Shown piece after piece: positions 14,523-20,485 of a DNA stretch of 20,485 nt. Under the pieces are notes generated by a model that was not told the origin of the DNA, did no database searches, and worked only from the letters and a program-made list of their open reading frames with translations. The stretch lies in NCBI GenBank assembly GCA_016840385.1, contig JAEOSL010000064.1:1-20485 (forward strand), given 5' to 3'. Source of the stretch: Candidatus Thorarchaeota archaeon. Lineage in GTDB: Archaea; Asgardarchaeota; Thorarchaeia; Thorarchaeales; Thorarchaeaceae. Position numbers and translations under genes: made by a program. How positions within the stretch are numbered: position 1 is the stretch's first letter; the number at the start of each line of letters is the position of its first letter.

Positions 14523-16181
14523 TTGGCTCGACATTGGTTGGTCATAGCTAAGGTAGAGTTTCTAGTGTGGAGTTCTAGATTCAAGAGTAGGAGAGCTCCA
14601 ATCTTCGCAGGCATTATCCTGACTGGATTCCTCTGGGCATTCTATGTGGTCCCAGAAATTTGGAGATTCGTTATCAGCGGTAACCTGTTCATCAATTCTC
14701 TGTTGATGGTTGCATTACCGGAACTCATTCGCATCGCCATGCTGCTCTTGTGGATGCTTGTCTTGATCTATCCTATTCTGTACGCTCTTCAGCAGATCAA
14801 GATAGGCCAGTGGGAGATAATCCTCAGTTGTGATGTTTCCACGAAGTCTCTGCTGGTGGGGACGTTCGTGGGAAAGATACCCAGTTATGGACTGATGGTG
14901 TTGTTTCTCGCACCAGTACTGATGTCGCCATTCATACTTGCCTATGAAGTGGCTCTTCTAGGTCAGATACTAATGTATTGTTCAATCCTACTGGTTTCAT
15001 TGTCGACTCTGTGGATATCCAACTTCGTGTCACTCGCAGTCCAGGCAAAGATTGGTGAATCGAAACGTGCAGAGGATCTGGGAAAGGCACTCTCAATGGC
15101 TATTGGATTGATCGCGGGACTACCAATCTACGGGCTGGTCTACTTCGCTGGACCTCTGACAGGCATTCTCGGGATGAATGTATTTCTTCTCTTCCCGTTC
15201 ACATGGGGTGCTGACATGACATCATGGGCGGCAATCCTGTTCAGTTCGAAAGTCACCCCAGAGATGCTCCCCCTCTTCGAGACCGTTCTTGGTTTTAACT
15301 TCTTAACTGATGTGCTATTACTATCGCTATTCACACTGCTTTTCGTGGGTGTTGCGTTTCGAGCAGCAGACAGAGTATTCACCTTCAGACTGGGAGTGAG
15401 TACTGAAACAGTCACGACCATTGTCCGGGAGAATGTTGTGGTCCGCGGGATTAGAAGGCTCTTCCCAGGACCTTTCGGTGTTCTGGTGGTCACGAGTCTC
15501 AAAGACTTCTTCCGGAAGGCTGAGAATCTTTCAAGACTCGGTTTTGTTGTGATGATGGCGACTGTCATGCCAGTTGTGATGAATCTCTCATCACCAGCCC
15601 CACCGATTGATGATCCGACTTTTCGAGTGATGATACCAATGATTTCAGTAGCGATCATGCTCATGGTTGTGGGAACAATGACTTTTGGTGGAACGGGCTT
15701 CATTGAGAGCAAGGACCACCTCTGGATCATAAGAAGTGCACCACACGGTTCGGTTGAGTTTGTAGAGGCGAAGCTTGTCAGTTTCTTCATCTCAGCTGCT
15801 CCCTTGGCTTTGATTCCCTCCGTTATAGTAGGGCTGCTGATGGGTCTTGAAGTCATGTCCATCTTCCTGATGTTCACATATTGCTATTGTCTATTATGCT
15901 GTTCAATCATGGTGTCAATCGGTGTAGTAGCAGCCAATCCTACCTTTGAAACCACAAGATCCCGCTCGTACATCTTAAACAGTCTCGCAACCGGACTCAT
16001 CATCTTGGGTGCAATAATATCCGCCCTGCTTCTTGGATTCTTGTATTTCGGACCAACATTGTTGGAAGGTTTAGGCTTTTTGGGAAGTATTGTGTTGCTC
16101 ACGGTCACACCTCTGGTGATAATCGGGCCCCTCCTAAGCTGGCTGGGTGCTAGGCGTCTGGGGCGTCCTAGCGAGTCATAA
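14523..16181 (+). CDS. Large ABC-type exporter permease, about 12 membrane helices
   Basis: The protein has 552 residues from TTG 14523, which follows GGAGGTGA at a good distance; TTG 14508 would overlap the ATPase more. The N-terminal half has about six or seven helices, from PIFAGIILTGFLWAFYVVPE to FLTDVLLLSLFTLLFVGVAF. A cytoplasmic segment follows (about 285-335, RENVVVRGIRRLFPGPFG). The second half has five or six more helices, ending SWLGARRLGRPSES. The two-halved layout matches ABC-2 related permeases that act with a single ATPase type. The substrate is unknown. The last 123 bases, including the stop codon, occur again at 19099-19221. Confidence 0.88.
   Translation: MARHWLVIAKVEFLVWSSRFKSRRAPIFAGIILTGFLWAFYVVPEIWRFVISGNLFINSLLMVALPELIRIAMLLLWMLVLIYPILYALQQIKIGQWEIILSCDVSTKSLLVGTFVGKIPSYGLMVLFLAPVLMSPFILAYEVALLGQILMYCSILLVSLSTLWISNFVSLAVQAKIGESKRAEDLGKALSMAIGLIAGLPIYGLVYFAGPLTGILGMNVFLLFPFTWGADMTSWAAILFSSKVTPEMLPLFETVLGFNFLTDVLLLSLFTLLFVGVAFRAADRVFTFRLGVSTETVTTIVRENVVVRGIRRLFPGPFGVLVVTSLKDFFRKAENLSRLGFVVMMATVMPVVMNLSSPAPPIDDPTFRVMIPMISVAIMLMVVGTMTFGGTGFIESKDHLWIIRSAPHGSVEFVEAKLVSFFISAAPLALIPSVIVGLLMGLEVMSIFLMFTYCYCLLCCSIMVSIGVVAANPTFETTRSRSYILNSLATGLIILGAIISALLLGFLYFGPTLLEGLGFLGSIVLLTVTPLVIIGPLLSWLGARRLGRPSES
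16059..16181 (+). repeat. 123-bp repeat, copy 1 (3' end of permease)
   Basis: These bases, TTGTTGGAAGG through the TAA, are repeated in the same orientation at 19099-19221 with 4 differences by my count, all within about 12 bases near 16122-16132. Similarity stops right after the stop codon. Confidence 0.9.
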
Positions 16182-16429
16182 TTGGTGACCTCAGATTGAT
16201 GAAGATGCAACTGACATCATCTAAAGATATAATCAATGTCAGAACCGTTATGTACTGAATTATGAGATTTTACTATGTGGTTAGTGGGAGTGTTATTCGA
16301 TCTATTTTCATTAAAATGATGAAAGTAAGCTAGGGTTGGGAAAACCAAAGAGTTTCTAATCTCTCCAAGATTGAAGATTGCAAAGGGATTTAACCTCGTA
16401 AAGTTTCTTATAATTTAGGGAGAATTTCG

Positions 16430-16924
16430 TTGAAACCTCTAGAGAGTTTCTTTCGCAACGAGAATAATACTGGTACAATTATCTTGCTATTAGTAATAAT
16501 GCTACTAATGGTACCATATGGCTTCATTATCCAGATTGGTGAAGGCTGGCATTACTTTCAGGTCTCTGCAGCGGTTTGGGTATTTAGAGATTGGAGCTAT
16601 GCTTCAGGTGTTGAGATATACAACTCTTTTGGCTTTCTTGATCCATATCTTTTCTTGAACTCATTCATACTTGCAGTTTTTAGTTATGTTTTCACAATTC
16701 AAATAATAAGACATCACAGAGCTCAAACAACTAAAAAGAAGGTTAGAATTTCAGCAGTTCTGACTTTGATTCCTTTAGTACCTCTGTTTTTCCTTTCCCT
16801 CTTTGGTGTTTCAATGCAAGCTGGGGGTGGATTCAATGGCCCAATTCCACTCTTCATGATTCTCGGTCTCATTATTGACCATCTTTGGGGTATTGAACCT
16901 GCAGTTGTACCCTGGGATGACTAA
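16430..16924 (+). CDS. Four-helix membrane protein, unknown function
   Basis: The protein has 164 residues from TTG 16430, with GGGAG at 16419-16423 and a TATA-like CTTATAATTT just upstream. Helices are near 16-37 (TIILLLVIMLLMVPYGFIIQ), 71-92 (YLFLNSFILAVFSYVFTIQI), 106-127 (ISAVLTLIPLVPLFFLSLFG) and 136-153 (GPIPLFMILGLIIDHLWG). The first extracellular loop is aromatic-rich (WHYFQVSAAVWVFRDW). A basic patch (HHRAQTTKKKVR) separates helix pairs on the cytoplasmic side. I do not recognise a family. It stands alone, followed by a nested hairpin. Confidence 0.65.
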   Translation: MKPLESFFRNENNTGTIILLLVIMLLMVPYGFIIQIGEGWHYFQVSAAVWVFRDWSYASGVEIYNSFGFLDPYLFLNSFILAVFSYVFTIQIIRHHRAQTTKKKVRISAVLTLIPLVPLFFLSLFGVSMQAGGGFNGPIPLFMILGLIIDHLWGIEPAVVPWDD

Positions 16925-16930
16925 AAATAA

Positions 16931-17002
16931 TTGAGTCATAGTAATATATCATATAGAAAAAGGAATCTGTAGAAAACTCTCCAGATTCAAATTATGACTC
17001 AA
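16931..17002. terminator. Nested two-level hairpin after the membrane-protein gene
   Basis: Outer arms TTGAGTCATA (16931-16940) and TATGACTCAA (16993-17002) are perfectly complementary. Inside, GAATCTG (16963-16969) pairs with CAGATTC (16982-16988). It begins 7 bases after the stop at 16924. A transcript end or stabilising structure is likely; a protein-binding palindrome is possible. Confidence 0.45.
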
Positions 17003-17203
17003 TAACTCCATGCTATTGAGAGGTCGCTTGCAGAGTTACTAAGCTCAATCATGTTCTGACCAAATAACTGGGCGTTTAGAAACAGGTACAGGTACAAACC
17101 AAAGTACTGCCAAATGAGACGAATGAATATGAGACCGAGAAGCCTGTTGAGTCATCAATTTCCAAGCAGCAGTATCTCATCTAGAAGCCAAGAAGTTTAG
17201 GAA

Positions 17204-17309
17204 TTACTTGGCTGTCTATTTTCTTGGTACACAAGTATTTTTTCTTGGCTTGGCTTACTTGAACTACCTTGTACTTGTGTATTTCGTAAAATAGACTACA
17301 GCCAAGAAA
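17204..17309. repeat. Long imperfect inverted repeat, about 105 bases
   Basis: Left arm 17204-17237 (ATTACTTGGCTGTCTATTTT, then CTTGGTACACAAGTA) pairs with right arm 17272-17309 (TACTTGTGTA, then AAAATAG-ACT-ACAGCCAAGA). There is a 3-base bulge and a small internal loop. The 34-base loop repeats CTTGGCTTGGCTTACTTG, similar to the arms. It could be a structured RNA, a small inverted-repeat element, or a remnant of one. No transposase is adjacent. Confidence 0.5.
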
Positions 17310-17414
17310 TTGAAGAGCAGGATCGCAGGGGTTCAAGGTGAAACCAATCTACATGAATAGGTCTACCTATTTGCCAATTTGGGCTTTACAGAACAACCGG
17401 AAACGTCTGAATGA
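17295..17414 (+). pseudogene. Possible C-terminal relic of a GNAT acetyltransferase
   Basis: One frame reads TTAKKLKSRIAGVQGETNLH, then E, a TAG at 17358-17360, then VYLFANLGFTEQPETSE and TGA 17412-17414. N-x-x-x-x-x-x-x-LxxxLGF with an upstream helix resembles the end of GNAT enzymes. The internal stop and missing core make it non-functional if the match is right. Evidence is a short motif only. Confidence 0.3.
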
Positions 17415-17580
17415 GAGGTAGAGGAGGGGGAGTTCAAAGTAATTGAATTCCATCTCTTTATATCTAACTTCCAAGAATACTCGAAAGAACATCTTCAACA
17501 ATCAGGCATAACATCATCCTTCTTTCTTACAACCTCTCATAGTTTTGCCAAATCAGACTCTTTAATCGCTTATCTAATCA

Positions 17581-19059
17581 TCAATAAGCCTCTTGGATAA
17601 TCTGTAAAGTACCTTCGATATAGCTCTCTTCTGAAGGGGCGTCATCTGAAATGATCTTCAAAGCACAGATATATGAACCGTAGGATTCTTCTAATTCCTC
17701 ACCTATTCCGAATCCTACACCATAACTTTGATTCAACCAACCGAATAATAATTCGAAACGAATCGATTCCTCAAGCAAACCAAATTCCGTAGAATTCATC
17801 TCAAGGAAACCAACATAGAAACTCACATTACCTGAGGTATCGCCCAAAGTTACGATATTAACTTCGAAATAAATCTGATTGAAGAGACCAGGATAGGGAG
17901 GGTGAACATCAATATCAAATACAATCCAAGACCCTACTGGAATGTTCTCCCTAATCCCTGGAGTTGCATAATAAACAATTGTTGTGCTATTAACCACGTA
18001 ACTACTATACGTCGATGCACCAACAAACATCGAAATAAGAAGGACACCAACAATCATAGTTGTCCGACCTCTTTGAAACCTCAGACCACGCCTGATGCGA
18101 GTGATCTGGAGAAGTTTCTCAGGAGAATCCGAAGCATCCCATAATTCAATGACTGGAATCATGCCCTTTAGGATCGGCCAGCGAGTGGAATTCTTTGCTA
18201 GAGCTCTTTGTCCTGCGAAAAATAGAACGATTGAGATCGAGCCTAGTATTAGAAGGGCAATGGAAAGACCTTCTATTGAAACTATGAATCCCACATATCT
18301 CACCATATCGTTGGTGGACTCGAATTGATAACCACTCAGTTGAACTGCTAACGCTCTAACAACGTTATGGGGGCTTAGAAGGGCCATGATTCGAGTAATT
18401 GAAAAGTTCCAAAAGCGGGGGTCTGCACTCCCGCCTGCAATAGATCCAATCACAATAGTTGATGCACTACCAAGAATTGTGCACAATCGCGAATCATCTG
18501 TAATGCTAGCTAAAGAAGAAGCTATTGCAGCCAAAGAAACAGACCCTATTAACGAGGCTCCTAGGACGGATGGGAAAAAAGTAAAGTGACTGAAGCTTAT
18601 CGGGTATTGGGCTAGAGAATCAAGGATGATGGGTTTTAAGAATGCGATGATTGTAAAGATGGTGGTAAACAAACTAGTAACCATAAAAGTATGAAGAACA
18701 CGAATCTGAAAAGCTCTCTTTGTCCCATCCTCATCGATCCTTCTCAGAAGATAAAGACGTGATGCACGACTACTGAAGAGTAGTCCAGCTGTCAGAAATG
18801 AAAATAGACCTGTAGCGAAGGCCATGGACACAATAGTGACTGAGTTGAGTAGAGGAGCGAGCTCAAAGCTTGAACTAACAGGATTTGCAAGGAATAGTCC
18901 CAAGGATGCAGATACTATGCCAACTGCAAAGATTATGAACAAATCTCGTCGAGATATTGATGGTATTTCCACGTCATCGTTTATGAAACTGTAATTCATT
19001 CGCAGCAAACGCCCCATAACTCCAATGATTGCGGAGTATTTCCATCTTTTGATTGACAA
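17581..19059 (-). CDS. ABC-2-like membrane protein with C-terminal extracellular beta domain, probably 5'-truncated
   Basis: The protein has 492 residues from TTG 19057-19059; ATG 19017 is an alternative, and neither has a clean ribosome site. Six helices fall in about 35-300: near 40-58, 70-92, 120-143, 157-185, 195-210 and 257-285, with KRAFQIRVLHTFMVTSLF between. A cytoplasmic Arg-rich segment (about 290-335, ITRIRRGLRFQRGRTT) leads to one more helix (337-356). A strand-rich extracellular domain of about 135 residues follows (PVGSWIVFDIDVHPPYPGLF through SYIEGTLQIIQEAY). The helix layout resembles ABC-2 permeases. No ATPase gene is adjacent. A paralogous fragment suggests the coding sequence once extended beyond 19059. 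Function is unknown; transport or surface sensing are possible. Confidence 0.7.
   Translation of the reverse strand: MSIKRWKYSAIIGVMGRLLRMNYSFINDDVEIPSISRRDLFIIFAVGIVSASLGLFLANPVSSSFELAPLLNSVTIVSMAFATGLFSFLTAGLLFSSRASRLYLLRRIDEDGTKRAFQIRVLHTFMVTSLFTTIFTIIAFLKPIILDSLAQYPISFSHFTFFPSVLGASLIGSVSLAAIASSLASITDDSRLCTILGSASTIVIGSIAGGSADPRFWNFSITRIMALLSPHNVVRALAVQLSGYQFESTNDMVRYVGFIVSIEGLSIALLILGSISIVLFFAGQRALAKNSTRWPILKGMIPVIELWDASDSPEKLLQITRIRRGLRFQRGRTTMIVGVLLISMFVGASTYSSYVVNSTTIVYYATPGIRENIPVGSWIVFDIDVHPPYPGLFNQIYFEVNIVTLGDTSGNVSFYVGFLEMNSTEFGLLEESIRFELLFGWLNQSYGVGFGIGEELEESYGSYICALKIISDDAPSEESYIEGTLQIIQEAY
18984..19003 (-). repeat. 20-bp perfect repeat, copy 1 (start region of the 492-residue gene)
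   Basis: TGAAACTGTAATTCATTCGC occurs here and at 19701-19720. On the minus strand it encodes RMNYSF near the start of the membrane protein. Confidence 0.75.
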
Positions 19060-19098
19060 AATGTTGTACCATTTTCAGTCCTGTTTTGGTGTATGGAT

Positions 19099-19221
19099 TT
19101 GTTGGAAGGTTTAGGCTTTTTGGGAAGTATTGTGTTGCTCACGGTCACACCTCTGGTGATAGTCGGAACTCTCCTAAGCTGGCTGGGTGCTAGGCGTCTG
19201 GGGCGTCCTAGCGAGTCATAA
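19099..19221 (+). repeat. 123-bp repeat, copy 2 (orphan 3' end of a permease gene)
   Basis: This copy reads LLEGLGFLGSIVLLTVTPL, then VIVGTLLSWLGARRLGRPSE, S and TAA in the plus frame. Against copy 1 two residues change (I to V, P to T). It sits on the plus strand about 40 bases before the start of a minus-strand gene, with no coding sequence before it. It is a stray gene end, probably inserted or left over from a paralogous permease. Open frames crossing it on the minus strand are artefacts. Confidence 0.9.
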
Positions 19222-19378
19222 CTGAGTGGAAAGGTTGGATGAGAGTTGACACATAACAAAAGAAATACATTGATTGGTCGTCTATTGGGCAGAGTTATTC
19301 TATGAAAAAGTGTGGCTCTAGTCCAGAGAGTAGCCCCAATTTTGTTTTATCCATGATTGTTGCCCGTAAGAAGCAATA

Positions 19379-19744
19379 CTACAGCGACCATGCCAATTCC
19401 ACGAATGTAAATCCGTATAGAATCAGCGATACGATACACCAATACAAAACAAAGCAGAGGATGTACCTCATCGGTTTTCCTCTAGCGAGTAGACCATATT
19501 TCTCAGTGAATCCAAAGATTGTTACTCTTGGTAAAAGAAATGGAGTTCGTTTACAATATTCAGCATATTCAGGACCGAACCTTTTGGCTAGTCCAATCTC
19601 TTCAAGATCAGCTACGATGACAAGTATGATTGATACTAGTGACCAAGAAAGAATATCTCCAGGTCGTATTCCGGTCCAATATACCGTGGGATATCCTTTT
19701 TGAAACTGTAATTCATTCGCTGAAACTTGCCTAGAGGTTCCCAT
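19379..19744 (-). pseudogene. Isoprenylcysteine-methyltransferase-like C-terminal fragment
   Basis: On the minus strand the frame runs MGTSRQVSANELQFQKGYPT, a helix (ILSWSLVSIILVIVADLEEI), then GLAKRFGPEYAEYCKRTPFL and LPR, and a last helix (YILCFVLYWCIVSLILYGF). L-E-E-x-x-L-x-x-x-F-G-x-E-Y-x-x-Y-x-x-x-T-P-F-x-x-P is the signature of the ICMT/PEMT-type membrane methyltransferases. Only about the last half is present: the GPY...RHPxY binding segment and earlier helices are missing. Upstream sequence in another frame is the start of a different gene (19690-19764). It is most likely a chimeric remnant, though a short functional product is not excluded. Confidence 0.5.
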
Positions 19745-19764
19745 CTCTTAGAGTTAATCTGATA
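19690..19764 (-). pseudogene. 5' fragment of a paralogue of the 492-residue membrane protein
   Basis: In the minus frame one base off the methyltransferase frame, this reads YQINSKRWEPLGKFQRMNYS, then FKKDIP. The intact gene reads YNILSIKRW, then GRLLRMNYSFINDDVEIP. The core DNA is identical over 20 bases (19701-19720). Similarity fades after about 19690, where the methyltransferase-like frame takes over. The match in front of the TTG at 19059 (YNI before LSIKRW) suggests both genes once began further upstream. Confidence 0.5.
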
Positions 19765-20122
19765 GACTATCATAGGCAATCTTCATGACTGTGACTAACT
19801 CAACGATGGATAACAACAGAATCATTAAGCAGCCAGAAGCAAAGTATCGGTTGCCAAGGAACAAAAACGCAGGCAATAGTAGAACAACGCTCATCACACT
19901 AGCCCATACATATCCGAGCTGTTCCCAATTCTTTCTTGGAATCCAAAGAAGAATGAATCCAATAAAATCAAGAATGAGAAAGAAGAGTAACCAAAGTGTG
20001 TAATCTGGCCATGGATAATAAACAACAGAGGACAAACCAACCATGTCGAAAAGAACAGCATCTCGAGCAAGATGTGTACTTTTTATCATTGTGAGGAACG
20101 TGTTATGATTTCTTTCTGGCAA
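19754..20122 (-). CDS. Small membrane protein, about four helices
   Basis: The protein has 122 residues from TTG 20120-20122, or 111 from ATG 20087-20089. GGAG near 20133 favours the TTG; a TATA-like CTATATAG near 20147-20152 would place transcription start almost on it. Hydrophobic segments lie near 21-35, 40-59 (YTLWLLFFLILDFIGFILLW), 72-90 (WASVMSVVLLLPAFLFLGN) and 94-114. The middle loop is WIPRKNWEQLGY. I do not recognise a family. It precedes the methyltransferase-like remnant on the same strand and could be part of the same damaged locus. Confidence 0.5.
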   Translation of the reverse strand: MPERNHNTFLTMIKSTHLARDAVLFDMVGLSSVVYYPWPDYTLWLLFFLILDFIGFILLWIPRKNWEQLGYVWASVMSVVLLLPAFLFLGNRYFASGCLMILLLSIVELVTVMKIAYDSLSD

Positions 20123-20226
20123 TTACTGAAACTCCCTCGTGTCTTCTATATAGTTAAAACGAAAATAAAATTGATGCACATTTTTGGAAAAATCGTGGTG
20201 TACAGTTTGTGAACCAGCTGCTACAG

Positions 20227-20310
20227 GTTGTATCATACATACAACATCCATTGTTGTAACGTGTGTCTTCATTGTCTTATGCATTCCGATACGCGTACAA
20301 TTGTCGGAAT
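20227..20310. promoter_or_regulatory. Two inverted repeats in the divergent promoter region
   Basis: GTTGTAT (20227-20233) pairs with ATACAAC (20239-20245), and ATTCCGA (20283-20289) with TCGGAAT (20304-20310). They lie between two divergent gene starts. They are candidates for regulator binding; each could be chance alone. Confidence 0.35.
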
Positions 20311-20356
20311 TGATAAGATGATGAGCAAGGGAGTTAAAAGGACAAAAGGTCATATA

Positions 20357-20374
20357 TTAACCAGAATTGGTTAA
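20357..20374 (+). promoter_or_regulatory. Palindromic operator candidate before the last gene
   Basis: TTAACCA-GAAT-TGGTTAA is a perfect 7-base palindrome directly after a TATA-like CATATATT (20351-20358) and ends 11 bases before GTG 20386. A bound protein would cover the expected transcription start. Confidence 0.45.
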
Positions 20375-20385
20375 CTACGAAGAAT

Positions 20386-20485
20386 GTGAGTGCTATCTGT
20401 GAAGTCTATCCATTTCAGGTTTCCAACCAAGCGGCAGGAATTCATATGGCTGAAAAGACGACAGGAAATCCCTCCGTCGACAATC
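20386..20485 (+). CDS. Start of an unknown protein, cut by the window edge
   Basis: From GTG 20386 the frame reads MSAICEVYPFQVSNQAAGIH, then MAEKTTGNPSVDN, and stays open to the end. The TATA-like box near 20351-20358 gives a nearly leaderless message for this start. ATG 20446, with GCAGGA about 7 bases upstream, is the alternative start. Too little is present to name a family. Confidence 0.4.
   Translation, partial: MSAICEVYPFQVSNQAAGIHMAEKTTGNPSVDN

Larger units (their letters stand above)
16925..17580. other. 656-base intergenic region with two hairpins and a GNAT-like relic
   Basis: No intact gene is visible here. It holds a nested hairpin (16931-17002), a long imperfect inverted repeat (17204-17309) and a possible acetyltransferase remnant (17295-17414), each listed separately. 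The rest shows nothing I can support. Confidence 0.6.

Noticed and set aside
15140..15877. Long minus-strand open frame (245 codons)
   Set aside because: It is antisense to the ABC permease, has Ser/Thr/Lys-rich composition typical of shadow frames, and shows no motif.
17325..17350. GGTTCAAGG resembling a tRNA T-loop
   Set aside because: No T-stem complement, anticodon arm or acceptor stem can be found around it.
18996..19259. Minus-strand open frame across the 123-bp repeat, similar to one at 15884-16210
   Set aside because: The similarity is only the reverse complement of the duplicated permease end. The plus frame carries the real coding pattern.
20123..20353. Minus-strand 76-codon frame
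   Set aside because: It covers the promoter region with palindromes, has irregular composition and lacks a ribosome site.
1..20485. CRISPR array or cas genes, transposase genes, rRNA and tRNA genes
   Set aside because: I looked for regularly spaced repeats, transposase motifs and RNA-gene patterns and saw none I could support.

Overview
The window reads as chromosomal DNA of an archaeon. I see A/T-rich TATA-like boxes about 25 bases before likely transcription starts (1144-1150, 2217-2227, 11915-11922, 13079-13087), GTG and TTG starts, GGAGG-type ribosome sites, and surface proteins with a signal peptide, Thr/Ser-rich linker and C-terminal membrane anchor. Base composition, the family-5 solute-binding protein and the small HNH proteins with basic tails suggest an Asgard (Thorarchaeota-like) genome. 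That assignment is inference, since no rRNA or marker gene is present.

Layout. 1-1720: a radical-SAM-like protein with an unusual cysteine layout, then an HNH nuclease with a SAP-like domain. 1800-3650: a broken surface-protein tail, then a tight two-gene unit (exported anchored protein plus membrane-anchored winged-helix protein) closed by a hairpin terminator. 3770-5543: a zinc-ribbon protein, a HEPN-type protein and a small membrane protein. 5585-7799: the frameshifted tail of a solute-binding protein, followed by an intact paralogue whose halves are in swapped (circularly permuted) order. 8023-10899 (minus strand): an ABC-2 exporter operon (ATPase, permease, small two-helix membrane protein) preceded by a GNAT acetyltransferase. 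10900-13020: an accessory, debris-rich stretch with pieces of a membrane-protein gene and an HNH gene, short cysteine-containing membrane ORFs with repeated motifs, and one intact HNH_3 nuclease. 13061-16181: a palindromic operator, an XRE regulator with an in-frame TGA, a DUF2178-like membrane protein, and an ABC ATPase with a large permease. 16430-20485: membrane proteins, hairpins, a 123-bp copy of the end of the upstream permease, chimeric gene fragments, and a divergent promoter region leading to a gene cut by the window edge.

How it fits together. Two ABC exporter loci, each ATPase plus permease, dominate the recognisable functions; the second sits behind an XRE/DUF2178 pair that probably regulated it. 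Around them lie several fragments of other permease and surface-protein genes, mostly 3' ends. This marks the region as one of repeated duplication and deletion. The solute-binding protein has no permease or ATPase partner of its own in the window.
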